This document shows, piece after piece, positions 1 through 11,722 of a stretch of DNA of 64,000 bases. The notes under the pieces were generated by a model that did no database searches, had not been told where the DNA came from, and saw only the letters and a program-made list of their open reading frames with translations. Origin of the DNA: Paratinospora sagittata. Taxonomy: Eukaryota; Streptophyta; Magnoliopsida; Ranunculales; Menispermaceae. Positions within the stretch are counted from its first letter, which is position 1; each line of letters begins with the position of its first letter. The translations under genes were made by a program, and so were the position numbers. The stretch is taken from NCBI GenBank assembly GCA_035771175.1, contig CM069610.1, positions 26,502,501 through 26,566,500 on the forward strand. Direction: 5' to 3'.

Positions 1-2889
1 GGATGAAAAAGATCTAAAAATCAGGTGCTTTAAGCAACTTTTTGGTAACCAGGGATGGTCCCAGTTCTATTAAATATTCATAGTATTAATAAACCGTGAC
101 TGGTTACCGGTGATCAGAAAGTAAGTTAAAGCACCGGAATGTTTAGATCTTCTTTATCTTTTTCCACAACAATTTCAATTACTTAAATCGGAGTTAAAAC
201 GAAAACGTTATTGTCATTTGTAGTTTGCTTACCGATTGTTTACCTAATAGTGAATGATTTTAGCAATCGGTAAGTAAACTTCGAATGACCATAACTTTTT
301 CGTTTCAACTTTAATTTTCGTTTCAACTAAAATGCATTGAAAAGATGAATAAAAGACGTAAAAAGCCAGGTGCTTTAAGTTACTTTTAGGTAACCGGTGA
401 CCGACCTCGTCGCTATTAAAGGTCTAAAGTATTCATGAACAGTGACCTATCACCATTGATCGAAAAAGTAGTTAAAGCACATAAATTTGCAGATCTTCCC
501 TTGTTCTTTCCAGCGCATTTTGAATTAGTCAAATCGGAGTTAAAACGAAAAATTATGGTCATTAGAACATTACTTACCTTTTGTTTACCAAATTGTGTAT
601 CATTTCAGCAATCAATAAGTAAACTTCAAATGACCATAACTTTTTCGTTTTAACACCGATTCTAGTTATTAAAAATGTGTTGGAAAGAGGATGAAAAAGA
701 TCTAAAAATCAGGTGCTTTAAGTTACTTTTTAGTAACCAGGGATGGTCTCGGTTCTGTTAAATATTGATAGTATTAATCAACCGTGATAGGTTACCGGTG
801 ATCAGAAAGTTAGTTAAAGCTCATGAATGTTTAGATCTTCTCTTCCTTTTTCTACAACAATTTCAATTACTCAAATCGATGCTAAAACGAAAGAGTTATG
901 GTCATTTGTAGTCTGCTTACCGATTGTTTACCAAACGGTGTATCAATTCTGCAATCGATAAGTAAACTTTGAATGACCATAACTTTTTTGTTTCAACTCT
1001 AATTTTTGTGCTTTAAAAGGCATTGAAAAGAGGAATAAAAGACCTAAAAAGCCTAGGTGCTTTAAGTTACTTTTCATTAACCGGTGACCGGTCACGTTGC
1101 TATTAAAGGTCTAAAGTATTCATCAACAGTGACCTGTCACCATTGATCGAAAAAGTAGTTAAAGCACATAAGTTTGGAGATCTACCCTTGTTTTTTGCAG
1201 GCATTTTGAATCAGTCAAATCGGAGTTAAAACGAAAAAGTTATGGGCATTAGAACTTTACTTACCTTTTGTTTAGCAAATTTTGTATAATTTAAGCAATC
1301 GATAAGTAACCTTCAAATGACCCTAACTTTTACGTTTTAACTCCGATTTTAGTTATTAAAAATGTGTTGGAAAGAGGATGAAAAAGATCTACAAAAAACC
1401 AGGTATTTTAAGTTACTTTTCGGTAACCGGGGATGGTCCTGGTTCTATTAAATATTCATAATTTTAATCCACCATGACAAGTTACTGGTGATCGGAAAGT
1501 TAGTTAAAGCACCAGAATGTTTAGATATTCTCTTCTTCTTTCCACAACAATTTCAAATACTCAAATCGGAGCTAAAATGAAAACGTTATTGTCATTTGTA
1601 ATTTGCTTACCCATTGTTTACCTAACGGTGTATCATTTCAGCAATCGATAAGTAAAGTTCGAATGACTATAACTTTTTTGTTTCAACTCTAATTTTTTTA
1701 ATTTAAAATGCATTGAAAAGAGGAATAAAAGAATTAAAAAACCGAGTGCTTTAAGTTACTTTTCACTAACCGGTGACTGGTCCCTTTGCCATTAAACGTC
1801 CAAAGTATTAATCAACAGTGACCTGTGACCATTGATCGGAAAAGTAGTTTAAGCATATAAATTTGTAGATCTTCTCATGTTCTTTATAGAGCATTTTGAA
1901 CTAGTTAAATCGGAGTTAAAACGAAAAAGTTATGGTCATTAGAACTTTACTTACCTTTTGTTTACCAAATTGTGTATCATTTAAGCAACCCATAAGTAAA
2001 CTTCAAATGACCATAACTTTTCGTTTTAACTCCGATTTTAGTTATTAAAAATGTGTTGGCAAGAGGATGAAAAAGATCTACAAAACCTGGTGCTTTAAGT
2101 TACTTTTCGATTACTGGGATGGTCCTGGTTCCATTAAATATTCATAGTATTAATCAACCGTGACAAGTTACCGGGGATCGAAAAGTTAGTTAATGCACGA
2201 GAATGTTTAGATCTTCTCTTTCTCTTTCCACAACAATTTCAATTACTCAAATTGGAGCTAAAACGAAAAAGTTATGGTTATTTGTAGTTTGCTTACCGAT
2301 TGTTTACCGAACGGTGTATCATTTCAGCAATTGATAAAGAAACTTCGAATGACCTTAACTTTTTCGTTTCAACTCTAATTTTTGTGATTTAAAATGCATT
2401 GGAAAGTGGAATAAAATTCTTAAAAACATAGGTGCTTTAAGTTACTTTTCGGTAACTGGTGACCGGTCCCTTTGCTATTAAACGTCCAAAGTATTTATCA
2501 AATAAGACTTGTCACCATTGATCGGAAAGGTAGTTAAACCCCATGCATTTGTAGATCTTATTTTCTCTTCTTTCTATCGCATTTTGAATTAGTCAAATTG
2601 GAGTTAAAACCAAAAAGTTATGGTCATTAGAACTTTACTTACCTTTTGTTTACCTAATTGTGTATCGTTTCAGCAATCGATAAGTAAACTTCAAATTAAC
2701 ATAACTTTTTCGTTTTAACTCCTATTTTAGTTATCTAAAATATGTTGGAAAGAAGATGAAAATGATCTACAAAACCAGGTGCTTTAAGTTACTTTTCGGT
2801 AACCGGGGATGGTCGTGGTTCTATTAAATATTCATAGTATTAATCAACTGTGACAGGTTACCGGTCATTAGTAAGTAAGTTAAAGCACG

Positions 2890-2910
2890 GGAATGTTTAT
2901 CATTTCAGAA
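2890..2910. other. Internal deletion of about 107 bp in a family 1 A monomer
   Basis: The A monomer starting at 2756 passes directly from GAATGTTTA, at the end of inverted repeat 1, to TCATTTCAG, near the end of the loop of inverted repeat 2. The intervening block, including the whole left arm of inverted repeat 2, is missing compared with all other A monomers. The dimer is about 579 bp instead of about 688. Confidence 0.8.
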
Positions 2911-3549
2911 ATCCATAAGTAACTTCGAATGACCATAAATGTTTTGTTTCACATCGAATTTTTGTGATTTAAAATGCATTGAAAAGAGGAATAAAAGACC
3001 TAAAAACCCAAATGCTTTAAGTTACTTTCAGGTAATCGGTGATCGATCTCGTCGCTATTAAAGGTCTAAAGTATTCATCAACAGTGACATGTCACCATTG
3101 TTCAAAAAAAGTACTTAAAACACATAAATTTGCAGATCTTTCATTGTTCTTTCCAGTGCATTTTTATTTAGTCAAATCGGAGTTAAAATGAAAAAGTTAT
3201 GGTCATTAGAACTTTACTTAATTTTTGTTTACCAAATTGTGTATCATTTCAGCAATCGATAAGTAACCTTCAAATGACCATAATTTTTTCATTTTAACTC
3301 CGATTTTAGTTATTAAAAAATGTGTTGGAAAGAGGATGAAAAAGATCTACAAAACCAGGTGCTTTAAGTTATTTTTCGATAACCGGGGATGGTCCCGGTT
3401 CCATTAAATATTCATAGTATTAATCAACCGTGACAGGTTACCGGGGATCGAAAAGTTAGTTAAAGCACGGGAATGTTTAAATCTTCTATTCTTCTTTCCA
3501 CAACAATTTCAATTACTAAAATCGGAGCTAAAACGAAGACGTTATTGTC

Positions 3550-3572
3550 ATTTGAAGTTTGATAAGTAAACT
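3550..3572. other. Loop deletion of about 44 bp in a family 1 A monomer
   Basis: In the A monomer starting at 3335, GAAGTTT is followed directly by GATAAGTAAAC. The loop between the arms of inverted repeat 2 (CTTACCGATTG through CAGCAATC in other copies) is absent, leaving the arms almost back to back. The dimer is about 645 bp. Confidence 0.75.
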
Positions 3573-4667
3573 TCGGTTGACCATAACTCTCTCGTTTCCA
3601 CTATAATTTTTGTAATTTAAATTGCATTGAAAAGAGGAATAAAAGACCTAAAAACCCAGGTGCATTAAGTTACTATTCGGTAACCGGTGACCGATCCTGT
3701 TTCTATTAATCGTCCAAAGTATTGATCAACAGCGACCTGTCACCATTGATAGGAAAGTAGTTAAAGCCCATAAATTTGTAGATCCTCCCATGTTCTATCT
3801 AGCACATTTTGGATTAGGCAAATCGGAGTTAAAACCAAAAAGTTTTGGTCATTAGAACTTTACTTACCTTTTGTTTACCAAATTGTGTATCATTTAAGCA
3901 ATCGATAAGTAAACTTCAAATGACCAAATATTTTTCGTTCTAACTCCGATTTTAGTCATTAAAATTGTGTTGTAGAGATGATGAAAAAGATCTACAAAAC
4001 CAGGTGCATAAACTTACTTTTCGGTAACCGGGGATGGTCCCGATTCTATTAAATATTCATAGTATTAATCAATCTTGACACGTTACCGGTGATCAGAAAG
4101 TTAGTTAAAGCTCATGAATGTTTAGATCTTCTCTTCCTTTTTCCACAACAATTTCAATTACTAAAATCAGAGCTAAAACGAAAAAGTTGTGGTCATTTGT
4201 AGTTTGTTTACCGATTGTTTATTGAACGGCGCATCATTTCAACAATCGAGAAGTAAACTTCGAATGGCCATAACTTTTTCGTTTCAACTCTAATTTTCGT
4301 TATTTAAAATGCATTGAAAAAAGGAATAAAAGACCTAAAAAGCCAGGTGCATTAAGTTACTTTCAGGTAACCTGTAACCGACCTCGTCGCTATTAAAGGT
4401 CTAAAGTATTCATCAACAGTGACCTATCACCCTTGATCGAAAAAGTAGTTAAAGCACATAAATTTGCAGATCTTCCCTTGTTCTTTCCAGCGCATTTTTA
4501 ATTAGTCAAATCGGAGTTAAAACGAAAAAATTATGGTCATTAGAACATTACTTAACTTTTGTTTACCAAATTGTGTATCATTTCAGCAATCGATAAGTAA
4601 ACTTCAAATGACCATAACTGTTTCGTTTTAACTTTGATTTTAGTTATTAAAAATATGTTGGAAAGAG

Positions 4668-5357
4668 GATGAAAATGATCAACAAAACCAGGTGTTTTAA
4701 GTTACTTTTCGGTAACCGGGGATGGTCCCGGTTTTATTAAATATTCATGGTATTAATAAACCGTGACTGGTTACCGGTGATCAGAAAGTAAGTTAAAGCA
4801 CTGGAATGTTTAGATCTTCTTTATCTTTTTCCACAACAATTTCAATTACTCAAATCAGAGCTAAAACGAAAACGTTATTGTCATTTGTAGTTTGCTTACC
4901 GATTGTTTACCTAATAGTGAATGATTTTAGCAATCGGTAAGTAAACTTCGAATGACCATAACTTTTTCGTTTCAACTTTAATTTTCGTTTCAACTAAAAT
5001 GCATTGAAAAGAGGAATAAAAGACGTAAAAAGCCAGGTGCTTTAAGTTACTTTTAGGTAACCGGTGACCGACCTCGTCGCTATTAAAGGTCAAAAGTATT
5101 CATGAACAGTGACCTATCACCATTGATCGAAAAAGTAGTTAAAGCACATAAATTTGCAGATCTTCCCTTGTTCTTTCCAGCGCATTTTGAATTAGTCAAA
5201 TCGGAGTTAAAACGAAAAAATTATGGTCATTAGAATATTACTTACCTTTTGTTTACCAAATTGTGTATCATTTCTGCAATCGATAAGTAAACTTCAAATG
5301 ACCATAACTTTTTCGTTTTAACTTCGATTTTAGTTATTAAAAATATGTTGGAAAGAG
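4668..5357. repeat. Representative complete A+B dimer of satellite family 1
   Basis: A clean 690-bp dimer: A monomer 4668 to about 5011, B monomer about 5012-5357. Both carry the same two-part layout, a first inverted repeat bounded by GTGCTTTAA and TTAAAGCAC and a second bounded by AAATCGGAG-type and CTCCGATTT-type strings. This dimer resembles the first dimer of the window (about 2-689) much more than its direct neighbours do. They share CTTCTTTATC, CTAATAGTGAATG and the rare ATTCATGAACAGTGACC, which points to a longer-range duplication about 4.67 kb apart. Confidence 0.85.
4692..4801. repeat. Inverted repeat 1 of a family 1 A monomer (example)
   Basis: The left arm (about 4692-4720, starting GTGTTTTAAGTTACTTTTC and running into GGTAACCGG) is an imperfect reverse complement of the right arm (about 4772-4801, GGTTACCGGTGATC then GAAAGTAAGTTAAAGCAC). 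The arms are about 30 bp and match at most positions. The spacer is about 50 bp and itself contains a small dyad (CCGGGGATGGTCCCGG). The same arrangement occurs in nearly every family 1 monomer. Folding as a hairpin or cruciform is inference. Confidence 0.8.
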
Positions 5358-6576
5358 GATGAAAATGATCAACAAAACCAGGTGTTTTAAGTTACTTTTC
5401 GGTAACCGGGGATGGTCCCGGTTCTATTAAATATTCATGGTATTAATAAACTGTGACAGGTTACCGGTCATCGGAAAGTAAGTTAAAGCACCAGAATGTT
5501 TAGATCTTCTTTATCTTTTCCCACAACAATTTCAATTACTCAAATCGGAGCCAAAACGAAAACGTTATTGTCATTTATAGTTTGCTTACCGATTGTTTAC
5601 CTAACGGTGTATGATTTCAGCAATCGGTAAGTAAACTTCGAATGACCATAACTTTTTTGTTTCAACTCTAATCTTTGTAATTTAAAATGCATTGAAAAGA
5701 GGAAAAAAAGACCTAAAAAGCTAGGTGCTTTAAGTTACTTTTAGGTAACCGGTAACCGGTAACCGGCCTCGTCGCTATTAAACATCTAAAGTATTCATCA
5801 ACAGTGACTTGTCACCATTGATCGAAAAAGTAGTTAAAGCAAATAAATTTGCAGATCTTCCCTTGTTCTTTCCAGAGCATTTTGAATCAAATCGGAGTTA
5901 AAACGAATAAGTTAGGGTCATTAGAACTTTACTTACCTTTTGATTACCAAATTGTGTATCATTTCAGCAATCAATAAGTAAACTTCAAATGAACATAGCT
6001 TTTTCATTTTAACACCGATTTTAGTTATTAAAAATGTGTTGGAAAGTGGATGAAAAAAATATACAAAACCAGGTGCTTTAAGTTACTTTTCGGCAACCAG
6101 GGATGGCCTCAGTTCTATTAAATATTCAAAGTATTAATCAACCGTGACTGGTTACCGGAGATCAGAAAGTTTGTTAAAGCTCATGAATGTTTAGCTCTTC
6201 TCTTCCTTTTTCCACAACAATTTCAATTACTCAAATCAGAGCTAAAACGAAGAAGTTATGGTCATTTGTAGTTTGCTTACCGATTGTTTATTGAATGGTG
6301 TATCATTTCAGCAATCGATAAGTAAACTTCGAATGACCATAAATTTTTCGTTTCAACTCTAACTTTTGTGATTTAAAATGCATTGAAAAGAGGAATTAAA
6401 GACTTAAAAACCCAGATGCTTTGAGTTGCTTTTCGGTAACCGGTGACCGGTCCCTTTGCTATTAAAAATCCAAAGTATTAATCAAATGGGACCTGTGACC
6501 ATTGACCGGAAAGATAGTTAAAGCCAATAAATTTGTAGATCTTCTTTTCCTTTTTCCATCGCATTTTGAATTAGTC

Positions 6577-6709
6577 AAATCGGAGTTAAAACTAAAAAGT
6601 TATGGTCATTAGAACTTTATTTACCTTTTGTTTACCAAATTGTGTATCATTTAAGCAATCGATAAGTAAACTTCAAATGACCATAACTTTTTCGTTTTAA
6701 CTCCGATTT
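6577..6709. repeat. Inverted repeat 2 of a family 1 B monomer (example, 34-bp arms)
   Basis: Left arm 6577-6610 (AAATCGGAGTTAAAAC..., ending GTTATGGTCATT) and right arm 6676-6709 (AATGACCATAAC..., ending CTCCGATTT) are reverse complements at 33 of 34 positions, counted by eye. The spacer is 65 bp and contains GTTTACC and GTAAAC strings that extend the pairing imperfectly. The same long inverted repeat recurs in other B monomers, for example about 1918-2039. A monomers carry a weaker version extended inward by TTACCGATTG paired with CAATCGGTAA. Confidence 0.9.
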
Positions 6710-8631
6710 TAGTTATTAAAAATGTGTTCGAAAGATGATGAAAAAGATCTACAAAACCAGATGCTTTAAGTTACTTTTCGGTAACCGGGGTTGGTCCCGA
6801 TTCTATTAAATTTTCATAGTTTCAGTCAACTGTGACAGGTTACCGGTGATCTGAAAGTTAGTTAAAGCTCATGAATGTTTAGCTCTTCTCTTCCCTTTTC
6901 CACAACAATTTCAATTACTAAAATCAGAGCTAAAACGAAAATGTTATGGTCATTTGTAGTTTGCTTACCGATTGTTTATTGTACGGTGTATCATTATAGC
7001 AATCGATTAGTGAACGTCGAATGACCATAACTTTTTCGTTTCAACTCTAATTTTTGTGATTTAAAATGTATTGAAAAGATGAATAAAAGACTTAAAAACC
7101 CAGGTACTTTAAGATACTTTTCGGTAATCGGTGACTGGTGCCGTTGCTATTAATCGTCCAAAGTATTGATCAACAACAACCTATCACCATCGATCGGAAA
7201 AGTAGTTAAAGCCCATAAATTTGTAGATCCTCCCATGTACTTTCCCGCGCATTTTGAATTAGTCAAATCAGAGTTAAAACGAAAAAGTTATGGTCATTAG
7301 AACTTACTTACCTTATGTTTACCATATTGTGTATCATTTAAGCAATCGATAAGTAAACTTCAAATGACCATAACTTTTTCGTTTTAACTCAGATTTTAGT
7401 TATTAAAAGTGTGTTGGAAAGATGATGAAAAAGATCTACAAAACCCGGTGCTTTAAGTTACTTTTCGGTAGCCGGGGATGGTCCCGGTTCCATTAAATAT
7501 TCCTAGTATTAATCAACTGTGACAGGTTACCGGTGATCGGAAAGTTAGTTGAAGTAGGGGAATGTATAGATGTTTTCTTCCTCTTTCCACAACAATTTCA
7601 ATTACTCAAATCAGAGCTAAAACGAAAAAGTTATGGTCATTTGTAGTTTGCTTACGGATTGTTTATTGAACGGTGTATCATTTCAGCAATCGATAAGTAA
7701 ACTTTGAATGACAATAACTTTTTTGTTTCAACTCTAATTTTTGTGATTTAAAAAGCATTGAAAAGAGGAATAAAAGACATAAAAAACCAGGTGGTTTAAG
7801 TTACTTTTCGGTAACCGGTGACCTGTCCCGTTGCTATTAATCTTCTAAAGTATTGATCAACAGCGACCTGTCACCATTGATCGCAAAGTTGTTAAAGCCC
7901 ATAAATTTGTAGATCCTCCCATGTTCTTTCCAACGCATTTTGGATTAGTCAAATCGGAGTTAAACGAAAAAATTATGATCATTTGAACTTTACTTACCTT
8001 TTGTTTACCAAATTATGTATCATTTAAGCAATCGATAAGTAAACTTCAAATGACCATAACTTTTTCGTTTTTACTCCGATTTTAGTCATTAAAATTGGGT
8101 TGCAAAGATGATGAAAAAGATCTACAAAACCATGTGCTTTAAGTTACTTTTCGGTAACCGGGGATGGTCCCGATTCTATTAAATATTCATAGTATTAATC
8201 AATCTTGACACGTTACAGGGGATTAGAAAGTTAGTTAAAGCTCATGAATGTTTAGATCTTCTCTTCCTTTTTCCACAACAATTTCAATTACTAAAATCGG
8301 AGCTAAAACGAAAAAGTTGTGAACATTTAAAGTTTGTTTACCGATTGTTTATTGAACGGTGTATCATTTCAACAATCGATAAGTAAACTTCGAATGACCA
8401 TAACTTTTTTGTTTCAACTCTAATTTTTGTGATTTAAAATGCATTGAAAAGACTTAAAAACCCAGGGGCTTTAAGTTACTTTTCGGTTGCCAGTGACCGG
8501 TCCTGTTGTTATTAATCGTCCAAAGTATTGATCAACAGCGACCTGTCACCATTGACCGGAAAAGTAGTTAAAGCCCATAAATTTTTAGATCCTCCCATGT
8601 TCTTTCCAGCGCATTTTGAATTAGTCAAATC

Positions 8632-8790
8632 GGATGAAAAGGAGACAATGAGAAAGGAATGGTTTTTGAGTGTCAAAATATTAATTTAAAAGTTTTCAAT
8701 GAGTTTTGAATTATTTAAAAGTTTTTAATTTTATATCAATATGTTTTGAGTTAATGGAATGGTTCTTGAGTGTCAAAATATTAATTTTTC
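8632..8790. other. Junction between satellite family 1 and satellite family 2
   Basis: Family 1 breaks off inside a B monomer after AGTCAAATCGG (about 8635). About 20 bp of sequence assignable to neither family follow, then family 2 starts at about 8656 with GGAATGGTTTTTGAGTGTC. A string of about 33 bp at 8656-8688 is repeated at 8756-8788 (GGAATGGTTCTTGAGTGTC...), so the first family 2 unit begins with a partial duplication of about 100 bp. No target duplication or mobile element end is visible at the junction. Confidence 0.8.
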
Positions 8791-9388
8791 AAAAATAAGG
8801 CTATCCAGCAATTTGCCAAAAGTTTCCTGAAGACACTAGCGCACTATCAGTGTTGATAGCACGCTGATAGGGTTCTATAATAAAACATTTGTTTTTCAGG
8901 AAAATTGTCTATAGCGCGCTATCCCCTTTGATAACTCGCTATAAAGTTGTTGCCTTGAGCTTTCCATTTTTAGTAAAACGGGCAATAGCGCGCTATAGGC
9001 CTCGATTACACGCTATCGGAAAGTTCGTAAAACTCGAGCTCTCGGGTTTGTGTATATCAACCTGCTATAGCCTGCTATCTGTCAATTGAGAACATATACA
9101 CAACCCAATAACACGCTATCCATGTCTGAGACAAAAATCTGAAATTTCTAACGAGAAAAATGTCGGCACTTCTGCTTGCCCATTTTTTCTATTCCTTACA
9201 CAATTTTTCCAGGTTATCTTAATTGAAATATTCTCTAGTAACACCTAGATGATTCCCATTGTCTCGCACGCCCAAAACAACTTTGGATTAAACAATGTTT
9301 TGAATTCAAATCATTTTGTACTCTCCTGCTCTCTAACCCGCAACTTCTAATTTTATAAAACACTCATTCTCTGATTTTCAAAAATAAG

Positions 9389-11722
9389 ACACACACGATT
9401 TTTGCAAGTTAGATTGAGCTTTCCAAAGAGTTTTTCAAGAGAAAAAAGTAATGATTCTTGCATTTGCCAAAACAAGCATCGAATAGAATCAAAATTGCAA
9501 TCTGTCTTGATGATAACGTCGTTGATCAGCAAGTTCTTCATTCTATCCCTTTGTGCTTAGATTTGCAGAGGCTATCCATTGTTTTAAGCTGTAAGTATAT
9601 GAAGTGGTCTCGGTAAGATAACACAACAAAAAAGGACACATCACCTGTCTTGCATCAAGAACACATCAACAATAGCTTTCGAAGTCTACAAAGATTAAGC
9701 TCGAAGAACGAAGACATATCATGGCTAATACATTAGTTTGATCTTTGGTGTGTAGGGTAACCTCTCGATCAATCTCAGCACTAAAACTCTGAAAATTGCA
9801 AAGTCTTCAAAATCACTTCGATATAGTATTTCCTTTCCAAAAAATGCTTTTCGAAAGGTTTTAACCATAATTTCAATGAGTTTTGAATTATTTAAAAGTT
9901 TTTAATTTTATATCAATATGTTTTGAGTTAATGGAATGGTTCCAGAGTGTCAAAATATAAATTTTTCAAAAATAAGGCTATCCAGCAATTTGCCAAAATT
10001 TTTCTGAAGACACTAGCGCACTACCAGTGTTGATAGCACGCTGATAGGGTTCTATAATAAAACATTTGTTTTTCTGGAAAATTGTCTATAGTGCGCTATC
10101 CCCTTTGATAACTCGCTATAAAGTTGTTGCCGTGATCTTTCCATTTTTAGTAAAATGGGCAATAGCGCGCTATAGACCTCGATAACACGCTATCGGAAAG
10201 TCTGTAAAACTCGAGCTCTCGGGTTTGTGCATATCGACTTGCAATAGCCAGCTATCTGTCAATTGAGATCATGATACACAACCCAATAGCACGCTATCCA
10301 CGTCTGAGACAAAAATCTGATATTTCTAACGAGAAAAATGTGGGCACTTCTGCTTGCTCGATTTTTCTATTCGTTACACAATTTTTTCAGGTTATCTTAA
10401 TTGAAATATTTTCTACTAACACCTAGATAATTCCCATTGTCTCGCACGCCCAAAAAAACTTTGGATTAAACAATGTTTTGACTTCAAATCATTTTGTACT
10501 CTCCTGCTCTCTTATTTTAAAAAATACAACACACACGATTTTTGCAAGTTAGATTGAGCTTTCCAAAGAGTTTTTCAAGAGAAAAAAGTAATGATTCTTG
10601 CATTTGCCAAAACAAGCATCGAATAGAATCAAAATTGCAATCTGTCTTGATGATAACGTCGTTGATCAGCAAGTTCTTCATTCTATCCCTTTGTGCTTAG
10701 ATTTGCAGAGGCTATCCATTGTTTTAAGCTGTAAGTATATGAAGTGGTCTCGGTAAGATAACACAACAAAAAAGGACACATCACCTGTCTTGCATCAAGA
10801 ACACATCAACAATAGCTTTCGAAGTCTACAAAGATTAAGCTCGAAGAACGAAGACATATCATGGCTAATACATTAGTTTGATCTTTGGTGTGTAGGGTAA
10901 CCTCTCGATCAATCTCAGCACTAAAACTCTGAAAATTGCAAAGTCTTCAAAATCACTTCGATATAGTATTTCCTTTCCAAAAAATGCTTTTCGAAAGGTT
11001 TTAACCATAATTTCAATGAGTTTTGAATTATTTAAAAGTTTTTAATTTTATATCAATATGTTTTGAGTTAATGGAATGGTTCCAGAGTGTCAAAATATAA
11101 ATTTTTCAAAAATAAGGCTATCCAGCAATTTGCCAAAATTTTTCTGAAGACACTAGCGCACTACCAGTGTTGATAGCACGCTGATAGGGTTCTATAATAA
11201 AACATTTGTTTTTCTGGAAAATTGTCTATAGTGCGCTATCCCCTTTGATAACTCGCTATAAAGTTGTTGCCGTGATCTTTCCATTTTTAGTAAAATGGGC
11301 AATAGCGCGCTATAGACCTCGATAACACGCTATCGGAAAGTCTGTAAAACTCGAGCTCTCGGGTTTGTGCATATCGACTTGCAATAGCCAGCTATCTGTC
11401 AATTGAGATCATGATACACAACCCAATAGCACGCTATCCACGTCTGAGACAAAAATCTGATATTTCTAACGAGAAAAATGTGGGCACTTCTGCTTGCTCG
11501 ATTTTTCTATTCGTTACACAATTTTTTCAGGTTATCTTAATTGAAATATTTTCTACTAACACCTAGATAATTCCCATTGTCTCGCACGCCCAAAAAAACT
11601 TTGGATTAAACAATGTTTTGACTTCAAATCATTTTGTACTCTCCTGCTCTCTTATTTTAAAAAATACAACACACACGATTTTTGCAAGTTAGATTGAGCT
11701 TTCCAAAGAGTTTTTCAAGAGA
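9389..11722. repeat. Perfect tandem duplication of a 1,140-bp family 2 unit
   Basis: Reading 9389-10582 against 10529-11722 (offset exactly 1140) I find no difference. Neighbouring family 2 units differ at several percent of positions. The unit is 1,140 bp rather than about 1,170 because a block of about 30 bp around TAATTTTATAAAACACTC is missing. Identity ends at 11723 (GAAAAAAG against GAAGAAAG). This is either a very recent unequal exchange or an assembly artefact. Confidence 0.85.

Larger units (their letters stand above)
1..8632. repeat. Satellite family 1: alternating A/B monomers of about 343 bp (dimer about 688 bp)
   Basis: Tandem array of two related monomers in strict alternation. 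A monomers open with a GATGAAAAAGATCTA-like string, near 2, 690, 1377, 2066, 2756, 3335, 3980, 4668, 5358, 6049, 6738, 7424 and 8109. B monomers open with a GAATAAAAGACCTAAA-like string, near 345, 1033, 1722, 2409, 2988, 3634, 4324, 5012, 5700, 6392, 7080, 7768 and 8440. Most dimers are 685-691 bp. The dimers starting at 2756 and 3335 are short (about 579 and 645 bp) because of internal deletions near 2899 and 3560. A and B share the block order GTGCTTTAAGTTACTTTT, GGTAACCGG, a TATTAA-rich centre, GTTAAAGCAC, AAATCGGAG, TAAAACGAAAA, GTTATGGTCATT, CAATCGATAAGTAAAC and GACCATAACTTTTTCG. The window opens at a monomer boundary, so the array probably extends to the left. I do not recognise the family. 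No coding sequence is supported: the small open frames are fortuitous. Confidence 0.95.

Noticed and set aside
435..653. A 72-codon open frame in family 1
   Set aside because: Present in only one of about 13 B monomers and destroyed by substitutions in the others; it spans the arms of the inverted repeat.
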